From Nitrosomonadales bacterium (GTDB taxonomy: Bacteria; Pseudomonadota; Gammaproteobacteria; Burkholderiales; Gallionellaceae), in NCBI GenBank assembly GCA_016214695.1, contig JACRNY010000001.1, positions 558,001 through 622,000 on the forward strand: DNA of 64,000 bases. Reading direction: 5' to 3'. Below are positions 52,597 through 61,087 of this stretch, piece after piece. Numbering within the stretch: position 1 is the stretch's first letter; every line of letters begins with the position of its first letter. The notes beneath the pieces are model-generated. The model was given only the letters and a program-made list of their open reading frames with translations, made no database searches and was not told the origin of the DNA. The translations under genes and the position numbers were made by a program.

Positions 52597-54090
52597 TCAC
52601 CCTTCTTTCTTTTTCGCTTCCGTCCGAGCTGCCTCAAGCCCAGCCAGCTGAATGTTGACTAGTCCCTGTTTGCGCAGATCATCTGGCGAAAGCGATTTGG
52701 AAAGTTCTTCCCGTTTCAACTGCTGATTCTTTTTCCTGGTTTGTTCGCTCGCGAATTTTGCTTTCTCGGTTTTATGTTTTCTGGGTACACTCTTTGATGT
52801 ATCACTAGAATCAGGTGTTTTCCCACCACCCTGTGTTGCTCCTTCAGTGGGTTTTGAATCGGTGCATTTAACTTTCCAGTGACTGGCATAAAAGTCAGCG
52901 TCGACGTCAGGATAGTTCATAAGCAGCTCCGGCTTACGGAAGTTGAAACCATCCGCCAGAGGTTTAAGTTTGGCGAAGTCCGGCGATTCATAAAGTTTCT
53001 TGATATCCTCAGGACATATTGATTCGATGCCGTTTATAAGATTGTTTCGTTGGGCAAAACACCAAAGCATCAGGGCCAACCTAGCAATTCCGCCGCTGCA
53101 ACTACGCAGCATTTTCGAGCACCCTACGGGATCAATAATTTTGCCTCGTAGCACCCAATATCCCATTACCCCCATAGAAACAGCATTCCACTCAACATCC
53201 GCATCCGGCAGATTTGTTGATCCAATTGGAGAGAAGATTTCAGGTGGAGTAAGGTGCAGTCGGCTCAGATCTTGACTGTATGTCACCCAGTCAAATGCCC
53301 TCTCATTGCCTATCATCACCAAGGGTATGCCTGAATTCATCAGTTCCATAAGGAACATCTGCATGAGTTCCGCATGCCCGGATTTAATCAAGTTCCGAAG
53401 TTGCCCCTCGTCGATAAACAAAATTCCAGTGAAGTGGGCGATTAATCTGCCAACAGTCGCCACAACAAGCTTATCAACCGTGCGGTAGCTCTTTGGCAAA
53501 TCGATGGAATAAGTCGTACCAAGCAGACTATCTATCTGAAGCAAAATGCGCGTTAAGAATCCGCTACGTGTTCCATCATGAGACATGTTCAATTCAAGAT
53601 AGACAATCTGCTGCAATTCATTCCAACCGGCAGCTTCATCCTTGTCCCGAAACAAAAATTGTGGAATTAGGGTACAAAAACGTTGGACCGTAACGCTCTT
53701 ACCAGTTCCGGTCGGTCCCTTCGTGACATGAATCGACATACCTCTTGTCGGAGCAGGAGGAAGAGGATCTGCTCTGGCTGCGGCATTGATCTGCGCCCAA
53801 TAAAGGCGTTTCGCCTCTGGGATTACCGGATTTCGGGCACGAAGCCCCATTTCCAGCATGCCCCACCATGTCATCGCTGCGCGAACGGATTGCATCGTCG
53901 GCTCCAGAGGCACTTTCTCACCTACAAGAAGGGATACTCGATCTACAACTCCCAAACTCTCAAGATCAATTCCAGCTAACGGGTCGAAGGCGAGTTTATC
54001 CAGAATGTCGGAAACCTCCGTAAAACGTGGCAAACCAACCAACAGGGGGTTGTACATTGAATACCAGTTTTGATTTTTCTTAGTGTCCAC
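52597..54090 (-). CDS. tnsC: Transposition regulator ATPase TnsC
   Basis: A 497-aa AAA+ protein. Walker A GPTGTGKS at residues 125-132, Walker B ILFIDE at 223-228, and a sensor segment IPLVMIGNERAFDW. TnsC forms ATP-dependent filaments on target DNA and bridges TniQ proteins with TnsAB. The C-terminal 120 residues are charged and low complexity. It overlaps the tnsB end by 11 bases. Longer N-terminal domain than the IS21/Mu-type relatives, as in Tn7 TnsC. Confidence 0.92.
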   Translation of the reverse strand: MDTKKNQNWYSMYNPLLVGLPRFTEVSDILDKLAFDPLAGIDLESLGVVDRVSLLVGEKVPLEPTMQSVRAAMTWWGMLEMGLRARNPVIPEAKRLYWAQINAAARADPLPPAPTRGMSIHVTKGPTGTGKSVTVQRFCTLIPQFLFRDKDEAAGWNELQQIVYLELNMSHDGTRSGFLTRILLQIDSLLGTTYSIDLPKSYRTVDKLVVATVGRLIAHFTGILFIDEGQLRNLIKSGHAELMQMFLMELMNSGIPLVMIGNERAFDWVTYSQDLSRLHLTPPEIFSPIGSTNLPDADVEWNAVSMGVMGYWVLRGKIIDPVGCSKMLRSCSGGIARLALMLWCFAQRNNLINGIESICPEDIKKLYESPDFAKLKPLADGFNFRKPELLMNYPDVDADFYASHWKVKCTDSKPTEGATQGGGKTPDSSDTSKSVPRKHKTEKAKFASEQTRKKNQQLKREELSKSLSPDDLRKQGLVNIQLAGLEAARTEAKKKEG

Positions 54091-56554
54091 GCTTGTTCCC
54101 TTCCTGGCGCCGATTTAGGATTGCTTGCTGCAAAATCGAAATTGGAACATGTGGATTATTTTCGTGAGCTGACTTGTCTTCACCATTGGGTGTTGATATT
54201 CCGTTGTCATGCGGGGAGACCTGTTTTGTCTCCATTGATGCATCGTTAGGAATTGGATGTTCATCCTGGATTTCTTCTTTCCCTCCTTCAGCATTCTGCT
54301 CTTCGAACAATGGGGGGCTCTGGATAGGCATTCCGTATTGGTAGCTAGCTTTTTCCTTTTCCCTGTTTGCCTTCTTATTACGACGAATGGCTGACTTGGA
54401 TGGGGGTTTGTCGACAGCTTCCAAAGCATCGTCATATGCATCCTTGGCTTCCTGCTTGGTCACCTCTTGTCCTGCCTCCATATCACTCAGCGCTTCTTCT
54501 TTTGCATTTCGTGCATTGAACAAGTGAATCGCATCACTTTCCATTAGATTGATAATGTCTGGAATCGAGCATTCGAAGGGCAAATCTTCGTCCTTCGTCT
54601 TCATCCACAATCGAATGAGCTCACCATCAATCGGGTTCCGATAATATAGCTCGGTAGGGTTGTAGGGATCTTGGCGGAAATCGTCGTCAAATGATTCCGC
54701 CGACACTCCAGCGCGGCCTACTTTGGCTTTCATGAACCTCTCTATCATCACTGGGTGTCTACTAATGTACTGAACTGGTTCGATGAATTCGCGCTTCTGT
54801 CCAGTATCCGGGCGAAGCAACTTGACACCATGTTGAGTAAACACACCACGCACATGCGGCATTAGCTTGATTCTCGCTTCGTCATTACTAATGAGACTCA
54901 TTGCGAGCTTGCCTTGATTGATCTTCATTCTGGTGAGATTTAGCCTATTCAAAGTCAAGCCCTTGTCGATAATCTCTCTACGCATCTCCAGCGTCGGATG
55001 AATATCAAGAGGCATGGTGTTAAATGTGTGAACTGCCCGCGCGGTTTCACGAATTGCTTCAATAATTGTCATGCGGGCGAGAATGTCGGCCCGCTCTTCG
55101 CCACGTTCATGGCGTTGCCCATGTGTTGTGCCATGGAGGTTATGGTCAACCATTCGATGCAAGGAGTGATGACTTGTTTCAGCAGGTGCATTCAAATCGG
55201 AACGAGCAACACCAACGAATTTCAAACCCGTTCCAATCTGATCGAGGGCTTCAATCACCCCTTGGCATCGCGCGTCAGTATTGTCAGCGGTGACACTTGA
55301 GAATCTGATCGATATCCAATCGGCAGGATCTATGTCCTCCAGCCCAAGCCATTTAAGCCACTCTGTCTTGTCAGTAAGCGAGTGAAGGAACGCCAGAAGT
55401 ACCGTCTCAGTGCTTGGCGCATCTAGTCCCAGATAGAAGCCTGATATATATCCATACATCCCTTCAACAACAAGAATGCGATGGGCAGGGCCAATGCGGT
55501 CGAGACGATTCTCGACTCTGACGAACTCAGTATCGGGTGACGTCGAATCCGTGTAGCCTTGCTGGCCCACCACGACAACGTTGTCGGACGAGTAACCAAG
55601 AAGTACACGATCAACGCGCCCCAAATTGAATTTAGTAAGTTGTTTCTTCCAGCTATCGTGGCCAGGTGATCTCTCTTTTCCCCATCGTTCAAATTGAGAA
55701 CGAGTTGGTCGTTGATGGTCAGGTAGTAGTTTCTTGTGAACTATTCCATTCTTATCAGTAACTGATTTTGAATAGAATTCCCGCCACATTCGACGCAAGG
55801 CTTTTGCAATAGTGGTCCCACGGACGTAATAGTTCCGCCAACCGAAACCACATATGTCTTTGTCTTCTTCCGTCATCACAAAGCCTTCCAGGCCAATATG
55901 ATGTGCCGCGGTAGGAGCGTTATATCTCCCAAGTTTCTTCTTCTGCTTTCGCGCTTTTCCTCTACCTCCTTTTGCGCCAGAGAACGGCGTAAGTGCGTCG
56001 GTAACACTACCTCCGGCCCAATATTGATTGAGCAATTCATTGAACATCTTCTTTGTTCTGGCGATGGTTCGATTTAAATTTCCCATTGCGTTTGCCAGTT
56101 TGGCAATTCGTTCCGAACGAATCTGGGGGTCGAGCAACATCTTTTTATCCTCGGAATCCAGTTCTTTGCCTGTTGAATCCTTGATAAGTAGACCTATAAG
56201 TGCGTCACGTGCCTCCCTATCTCTGCGCGGATTTGAAACTTTCTGACCTCGACGCAGATATTTTTTATCGAGATCATCTTTGGTTGCTTCAACATCGGCA
56301 CGGGGAGCGACACCCTTCACATTGATTGCAAGCCAGCGCCGATTAAGTTCATCCATTACCTTAGACAAATCCGCAATGAGGGGACCTACAAAATATATTC
56401 TCTTTTTTGATCTGCGCGGAGTGACCGGAATAATGACTATGCGGTTTAGTCCTTCATGTACATCAAGAACCCTGTATGTCTCATCTAGACACGCCGACTC
56501 GATCTTCGGCTCGATGATCTCCCCTGCAACGGGAAGCCGGCGTAGGTTTGGCAT
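54080..56554 (-). CDS. tnsB: Transposase TnsB (DDE integrase family)
   Basis: An 824-aa transposase that binds the ends and joins them to the target. The catalytic triad is D336 (TDST), D424 (TADNTD) and E459 (NAPAETSHHS), a D-88-D-35-E spacing typical of retroviral-type integrases. N-terminal ~300 residues are DNA-binding with basic stretches; the C-terminus (about 690-824) is acidic, Glu/Asn/Lys rich and likely contacts TnsC. Its ATG shares one base with the tnsA stop (TAATG). Divergent from Tn7 TnsB, but the motif spacing is clear. Confidence 0.93.
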   Translation of the reverse strand: MPNLRRLPVAGEIIEPKIESACLDETYRVLDVHEGLNRIVIIPVTPRRSKKRIYFVGPLIADLSKVMDELNRRWLAINVKGVAPRADVEATKDDLDKKYLRRGQKVSNPRRDREARDALIGLLIKDSTGKELDSEDKKMLLDPQIRSERIAKLANAMGNLNRTIARTKKMFNELLNQYWAGGSVTDALTPFSGAKGGRGKARKQKKKLGRYNAPTAAHHIGLEGFVMTEEDKDICGFGWRNYYVRGTTIAKALRRMWREFYSKSVTDKNGIVHKKLLPDHQRPTRSQFERWGKERSPGHDSWKKQLTKFNLGRVDRVLLGYSSDNVVVVGQQGYTDSTSPDTEFVRVENRLDRIGPAHRILVVEGMYGYISGFYLGLDAPSTETVLLAFLHSLTDKTEWLKWLGLEDIDPADWISIRFSSVTADNTDARCQGVIEALDQIGTGLKFVGVARSDLNAPAETSHHSLHRMVDHNLHGTTHGQRHERGEERADILARMTIIEAIRETARAVHTFNTMPLDIHPTLEMRREIIDKGLTLNRLNLTRMKINQGKLAMSLISNDEARIKLMPHVRGVFTQHGVKLLRPDTGQKREFIEPVQYISRHPVMIERFMKAKVGRAGVSAESFDDDFRQDPYNPTELYYRNPIDGELIRLWMKTKDEDLPFECSIPDIINLMESDAIHLFNARNAKEEALSDMEAGQEVTKQEAKDAYDDALEAVDKPPSKSAIRRNKKANREKEKASYQYGMPIQSPPLFEEQNAEGGKEEIQDEHPIPNDASMETKQVSPHDNGISTPNGEDKSAHENNPHVPISILQQAILNRRQEGNKRGH

Positions 56555-57477
56555 TATTGGGCGTCTCCTTGGATGCTCGATCGAATGGCTGCCTGAAGAC
56601 TTCTGCCACCCGGCCGAGGAGGCAACGAAGTCTTGATCGGCAATGACAAGTCACAGTCAATCAGTTGATTCCATATGATGTGATTCAGTAGAAATGCGGC
56701 TTGCTGATTATTCGCGGCGTAATCGGCTTTCAGCCGCTCACTCACTTCGATGAGAGGGTACTTAGCAATACTATTTCCATGTTTGCTGAGAAATCTACCC
56801 AGTACTGAAAACCACGGATGATTACGCGGCAGAACCGCTGAATCGGCAAGAGACTCAAGTTGAGCAAATAGTGGGCCTGGAAACAGCGAACGATCGCCGA
56901 CAAAATATGGAAAGTCTAAGGCCTGAGCATAACGCCGCTCAGCCTCTAGTTTTTCTGGCCCACGATCCAATGGATCAATATATAGGTATCGCTCTGATTC
57001 CAACGGCTTCACTGAAACCAAGGCGCAAGCCTTCTCGGGCGTTGGTATCCAAGGTAAATGCAAACATAAATCCATCGTCCAGACATAGGGAATGTCCGTT
57101 CCCACGAAGAAGCCATGCTTGATACCCATATCTCGGCAAATCGACTGCATGCCTTCGGACCATGGTAACGTTGCATCGACTTCAGGATTTCTGTCGTATT
57201 CTGGATGCGGGTGTTGCCATGGCCACATGGGAAATTGCTCTCGAACGTGCGCACCTATCCAGGCGAACAGCAAGCCCAGATACCACTCACTCAGCGAAAA
57301 GAAGTGGCATTTTCGTTTGAAGGGAGGAAGGGGTTTCAGCACCTGAACTGACATCGGCGAAGGGTTCCACCGTTTGATTTGCAGGGTTGACTGATAGCCT
57401 TCTCCAAAACCAACTCCCATACCTGCTTGAATCAAGTCTACGAGTCTGTTCCAAGTATCTTTCGGTGGGCGGGCCAT
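56554..57477 (-). CDS. tnsA: Transposase endonuclease subunit TnsA
   Basis: A 307-aa restriction-like endonuclease that cuts the 5' strands at the element ends, giving cut-and-paste transposition. Catalytic residues: E64 (FSLSEWY), D136 (VWTMDLCLHLP) and K157 in LVSVKPLE (S155-x-K157 where Tn7 has Q-x-K). The C-terminal helix-turn-helix region follows. First gene of tnsABCD; intact TnsA suggests conservative transposition. Start context is weak, but the position of the motifs fits. Confidence 0.9.
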   Translation of the reverse strand: MARPPKDTWNRLVDLIQAGMGVGFGEGYQSTLQIKRWNPSPMSVQVLKPLPPFKRKCHFFSLSEWYLGLLFAWIGAHVREQFPMWPWQHPHPEYDRNPEVDATLPWSEGMQSICRDMGIKHGFFVGTDIPYVWTMDLCLHLPWIPTPEKACALVSVKPLESERYLYIDPLDRGPEKLEAERRYAQALDFPYFVGDRSLFPGPLFAQLESLADSAVLPRNHPWFSVLGRFLSKHGNSIAKYPLIEVSERLKADYAANNQQAAFLLNHIIWNQLIDCDLSLPIKTSLPPRPGGRSLQAAIRSSIQGDAQ

Positions 57478-57714
57478 TTCAGAGAACCGCTATTGCCCGC
57501 GACCAACATGGACGATCAAATGAACACGGGGCTGGGCTGTATTTCAATCTCACCAAAACGATTTGGGAACCAGCAGTCCATTGGACCCGTTCCTTATGAG
57601 TTGATACTTCATCTTTTTTTGTCTTAACTTTCATCGTCTTTCCCTTTTTTCAGACCGAGCGTACCCGCCGATCGCAATGAAACGCTCGTTAAACAAAATT
57701 GAACAAAGAGGGAA

Positions 57715-57743
57715 TTGACGCGCCGGAATCAGGCTCGTAGACT
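57715..57743 (+). promoter_or_regulatory. Sigma70-like promoter outside tnsA
   Basis: TTGACG at 57715-57720 and TAGACT at 57738-57743 with exactly 17 bases between, close to TTGACA-N17-TATAAT. It reads away from tnsA towards a terminator at 57786-57821. A partial inverted repeat ACTTCG/CGAAGT overlaps the -10. Confidence 0.55.
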
Positions 57744-57749
57744 TCGTAC

Positions 57750-57821
57750 CGTGGAGTAGCGAAGTTTTGGTTCCCCCAAGTTAAGGACGCTCACGGCCTG
57801 CCAGCCGTTGTGCGTCTTTTT
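57750..57821 (+). ncRNA. Candidate small RNA of about 72 nt beside tnsA
   Basis: Begins about seven bases after the -10 element and ends in a rho-independent terminator: stem GACGC/GCGTC, an internal loop, stem ACGGC/GCCGT, loop CTGCCA, then five T. No ATG-initiated frame lies within. It matches no RNA I know. It is positioned between tnsA and the small DNA-binding gene, inside the presumed transposon right end. Confidence 0.45.
57786..57821 (+). terminator. Rho-independent terminator of the candidate small RNA
   Basis: Two 5-bp GC-rich stems separated by a TC/TGT internal loop, with loop CTGCCA and a TTTTT tail. The rest of 57478-57878 shows no gene. Confidence 0.65.
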
Positions 57822-57878
57822 GGTTTAGTAAGTCGCTTAAATACCCTCCCTGATTTTCATTTGATTACATGGGTCGCA

Positions 57879-58097
57879 TTAATTCGGTGACTTTAGGCCG
57901 AGCGCCACCGCAATTTGATGTGATTGCCCTCGCAGACATTTCCGCCGACCTTGAAGAACTGCATAGACTAGCGCCGGCGCGAATCCTTGCTCGCGCGCCC
58001 ACGAGTTAATGTTGAGTCCATTTAGGCGGAACCACTTCTGCGCTTCGTCAGCCGAAAGCGTTTTGGATCGAATTGATGGATCAAGTTTGTTTTCCAT
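57879..58097 (-). CDS. Small putative DNA-binding (HTH) protein
   Basis: A 72-aa protein: SADEAQKWFRLNGLNINSWA and REQGFAPALVYAVLQGRRKC look like a helix-turn-helix of the kind found in small phage and plasmid regulators. Start ATG at 58095-58097. An inverted repeat CATTTGTTAC/GTAACAAATG about 110 bases upstream could be its operator. Located between tnsA and the presumed right end, so perhaps a repressor of the tns operon; inference only. Confidence 0.6.
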   Translation of the reverse strand: MENKLDPSIRSKTLSADEAQKWFRLNGLNINSWAREQGFAPALVYAVLQGRRKCLRGQSHQIAVALGLKSPN

Positions 58098-58189
58098 GAA
58101 GCAAATATTTTTGAAAACCCACCTAATCATCAGATGATTTCCGAATGAATGCAAGAACTTTCTATCGCGGATTAATCAGCTATATTCAA

Positions 58190-58300
58190 TAAGTTACCAA
58201 CAGTTTCATTTGTTACTTTCAGTAACAAATGACCACCTAAATTGACACCGTTAGTAACAATTTTTGATGACTAATGGTTGTAAATTGAACTGTTGGTTTA
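58190..58300. promoter_or_regulatory. Cluster of inverted repeats upstream of the small HTH gene
   Basis: CATTTGTTAC at 58207-58216 and GTAACAAATG at 58222-58231 form a perfect 10-bp inverted repeat with 5-base spacer. ACCAACAGTT (58196-58205) is inverted at 58288-58297. GTTAC/GTAAC occurs four times in 66 bases. Operator for the HTH gene or right-end protein sites. The remaining bases up to 58640 hold no gene I can support. Confidence 0.5.
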
Positions 58301-58640
58301 ATCAGAAATGCTGTTAAATATTGATGCGGATTGGTAAATAGAACCAATCGTGCGCATTTCAAAACCCAATCGCAAAGATGTAGATTTTTCGAACTTAATA
58401 TTTTTCGATGTGCATTGAGGAGGTACTCCGGTAAGGGGCTTATTATGGAAAGAACAAATCTCTATTTCGCGACGGTGCATACCGCATTCCGCTCAAGACA
58501 TAGCGGGATAAGCTTTGTGTGCTAGCCTATAAATACCGCCAGAATCTGGCAACGCCAAACATACTGTTAATAAATTGAAAACCTCATTAGTACTGCTAAG
58601 TATTTTCTTAAATTAACCCGCTCTGCAAGGAAACCATACG

Positions 58641-59477
58641 ATGCAAATTGATGGCGCAGAAGTCGTAGGATGGGCTTCGAAGGCAACAAGCGAAGAATTG
58701 ACATTACTCGCTAACGCAGAGTATTCAGACGCAAATGATACTTGGATCATAAAAGCCTCTAATCGGTCAGGATTGTTGGTCGTCAAAGACGGGCACTCTC
58801 AACAACTACTTCGACCATATGGGTTCTTTCGTTCCGGTACATTCTTCCTAAACGATGACATTGGGACTCAGCTTAGCCAAAGGATAAGCGACTCGCGATC
58901 GCAAGGAGATAAGGACATCGCAGAAGCCAATACGTACCTCGGCACACGAGGATTCTTTGTTTCTGAGCTTGGTGGGACAAGCCAAGTACTCCTACTCGCC
59001 CATGCGATTAAGAACTTTGAAGAAAATAATGAGATTCCAGATCTTGATAACTGGGAGAGGATTCACGAACTTCTTGTAAATGGTAAGGCTTCGATCATGA
59101 GGTGCGGTGCTAAATTCGTTTTGGAATGGGTAGTTCATTCCGAGAGACAAAACGAGGGTACCTTCGATGTATATCGGCGCGTGCTTCTTGCGACTCTTTG
59201 TAGGCACACTGGTCAGTTGGATAAGGCTTTGGAAGCGAGCGCTATTGTAGATTTGCCGCGCGAGCGCCTCAATGGTGGTAGTTCAACCATATCGGTTCTT
59301 TGCACTACTCGTGCGGCTGCAATGATGGACATTGCGGAACTACAACCCAGTCGTAAAAATGAACTTCTTCTTGCCGCAAGACGCTCTTTGAATAAAGCAA
59401 ATGCCATGGCAGGCGGAGATTCTGAAGAAATCATGGTTGCCTACCGACGCTTGAAGCTGCTTGATAACAACACATAG
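58641..59477 (+). CDS. Unknown 278-aa protein, TPR-like C-terminus
   Basis: A cytoplasmic protein without membrane segment. N-terminal half (residues 1-120) mixes strands and helices with a GFFRSGTFFLNDD and GTRGFFVSELGG pattern. The C-terminal half (170-275) has helix pairs in TPR style (VYRRVLLATLCRHTGQLDKA; NELLLAARRSLNKANAMAG). CAAGGAAACC precedes the ATG. I do not recognise it. It is convergent with the CBASS effector gene and starts about 80 bases after the presumed transposon tip. Could be a defence gene or backbone. Confidence 0.6.
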   Translation: MQIDGAEVVGWASKATSEELTLLANAEYSDANDTWIIKASNRSGLLVVKDGHSQQLLRPYGFFRSGTFFLNDDIGTQLSQRISDSRSQGDKDIAEANTYLGTRGFFVSELGGTSQVLLLAHAIKNFEENNEIPDLDNWERIHELLVNGKASIMRCGAKFVLEWVVHSERQNEGTFDVYRRVLLATLCRHTGQLDKALEASAIVDLPRERLNGGSSTISVLCTTRAAAMMDIAELQPSRKNELLLAARRSLNKANAMAGGDSEEIMVAYRRLKLLDNNT

Positions 59478-59519
59478 TTAAAAGCACGTATTGAAAACCT
59501 GAAGCTATTTGAGTACCCA

Positions 59520-61034
59520 TTAGATTGGAAGCTCTAATGACTTTGTGTATGTCGATCCATTTTGTCCTTCAAAGTCGTATTCATACAGCGTCACCAATCC
59601 AAGACCTGGCTGACGTTGCCCCATGAAGAATGTAAATGCATTCGGCGCTGCTACAAAAAGGTGCAGAGGCACTTTATTTTGCACTTGCTCTTCATTAATC
59701 CGAAGCACCAGCGCTTCGGCAAGGTCGAAAGCATGTTTCCCGCTGGCAACTGAGAGTGCTCCAGGCCCACAGGATGGACGCGCGACAAGCAATTTCCCTA
59801 TCTGGGGAGCCGATTTTGTAATGTAATTTCTTACTGCGGGACCGACGTCATGCGTGAGAGATACGGCAACAGCCATATCATTACCTTTGCCATTGAGCGT
59901 TTCAATTTCATAATTCCATGAAGGCCGATTTGCGTCGCGCTCTGTATCATTAGAATTCCACACATGTCGGTGTTGCGTTCGCTGTTCCAATTCAATATTG
60001 CGACCGGATTTGATGTTCAACACTGATCCTGCCACAAAAGCTAGCGTGATGTGGGCGTCAAGAATCAGGCGGAGATATTGATTGTCTCGTGCAGCATCCT
60101 GTAAGAATTGCTTTAGCTTAGGTTGCAGAGTAGCAACCCATTCTGCTTGATCGCGTATTGCGCGTTCGTCGAAATACGGAATAAGGTCTAGGACAATCGT
60201 GCATCGATCCTCCAAACGATCAAACGCATGCTCGAAAGACTTGATGCCGAAAACGGTATGAACCTTCCCACCATCAGATAGCAGTCCTTCCCGTTTGCAG
60301 GCATCTCTGAATGATGCACGATCAAAATCTAAACGGCCCTGACCTAGCCATTGAAAAGTCAGATCGTCATAAACAAAACTGCTTTCATTGCCGGGAATTC
60401 TACGCAGACCTCTATTTTCAAAGAGCAGATCAAGATTCTCACGATGGTCATCTAGCGAGGTAGTATCAGTATCCAACGACAGGGTGCGTGCTAAGTAACG
60501 CAGTTCGCTGTCATCAATGCCCAGATGTTCCCTCCACAACTTCCTGATTCTGCCTGTAGCGCTGGCATCGGTCTTGGTTCCGAATAAATCTTCGAGTCGT
60601 AGTGTTTTTGAACGTTGGTAGATCAATGAACTAAGGGGGTCATCCTGTGCAATGCCCCAGTTGGTCAATAGCTTGAATCGTACACCGATACCATTTGGAG
60701 CGTTCGCTACCTGTGCGTTACGAGCGCGCTGAAGTAAAGAAGTTGAGGTCGCGTTGATCCAGTCAGGACTTGTTAGATCTGCATATCCATATGCGTTAAT
60801 GGACACGTGCCATTTGCATTGAATATGTTCGCGCATGATTGCCTGTCCATATTGATCACATGGAGCGCGATCGGCTGAATACTCAACCCACACGTCATCA
60901 AACCCCTTTGGCCCTGACTCAAAGCCGACGCGGACTATTGGACTTGTTGGGTCAAGTAAACATGCTGCTTTCCGCCAAAATACTCTTGCTTGAAACGCAT
61001 CGCCTTCTCTTCGCACCGCTACCGCTTTAGTCAT
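59520..61034 (-). CDS. cap4: CBASS effector Cap4: nuclease domain plus SAVED domain
   Basis: A 504-aa two-domain effector. N-terminal PD-(D/E)xK-type nuclease (residues 1-200; start GDAFQARVFWRKAACLL, acidic residues in GFDDVWVEY and Q72-x-K74 in HIQCKWHV) as in DUF4297/Cap4. C-terminal SAVED domain (about 300-500) with AVAVSLTHDV and the ligand pocket motif PLHLFVAAPNAFTFFMGQRQ. SAVED binds a cyclic oligonucleotide made by the CD-NTase and switches on DNA cleavage, killing the infected cell. Last gene of the CBASS operon. Confidence 0.88.
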   Translation of the reverse strand: MTKAVAVRREGDAFQARVFWRKAACLLDPTSPIVRVGFESGPKGFDDVWVEYSADRAPCDQYGQAIMREHIQCKWHVSINAYGYADLTSPDWINATSTSLLQRARNAQVANAPNGIGVRFKLLTNWGIAQDDPLSSLIYQRSKTLRLEDLFGTKTDASATGRIRKLWREHLGIDDSELRYLARTLSLDTDTTSLDDHRENLDLLFENRGLRRIPGNESSFVYDDLTFQWLGQGRLDFDRASFRDACKREGLLSDGGKVHTVFGIKSFEHAFDRLEDRCTIVLDLIPYFDERAIRDQAEWVATLQPKLKQFLQDAARDNQYLRLILDAHITLAFVAGSVLNIKSGRNIELEQRTQHRHVWNSNDTERDANRPSWNYEIETLNGKGNDMAVAVSLTHDVGPAVRNYITKSAPQIGKLLVARPSCGPGALSVASGKHAFDLAEALVLRINEEQVQNKVPLHLFVAAPNAFTFFMGQRQPGLGLVTLYEYDFEGQNGSTYTKSLELPI

Positions 61035-61087
61035 ATAAGCCTCTCCATTCGGAGTTTCTCAACTCAATATATTTCGATTTTTGCCAA

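Larger units (their letters stand above)
17128..58561. mobile_element. Tn7-like transposon (about 41.4 kb) with heavy-metal cargo; ends provisional
   Basis: Inferred extent. The right part holds tnsA-tnsB-tnsC-tnsD reading inward, as in Tn7, where tnsA sits next to the right end. The left part has three iterated sites with the core ATATCCGTAAC close to a tip TGTTTGGCG at 17128. The same nine bases occur inverted at 58553-58561. The flanking pentamers (TCTGC left, TACTG right) do not match, so a target duplication is not confirmed. If the right tip is wrong, the element could extend past the window and include the CBASS genes. Cargo is metal resistance plus remnants. Confidence 0.5.

Noticed and set aside
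58331-58525. 64-codon plus-strand frame upstream of the unknown 278-aa gene
   Set aside because: No ribosome binding site, no domain pattern, and biased composition; treated as non-coding.
17123-58566. Five-base target duplication at the proposed transposon tips
   Set aside because: TCTGC on the left and TACTG on the right do not match, so no duplication is claimed.
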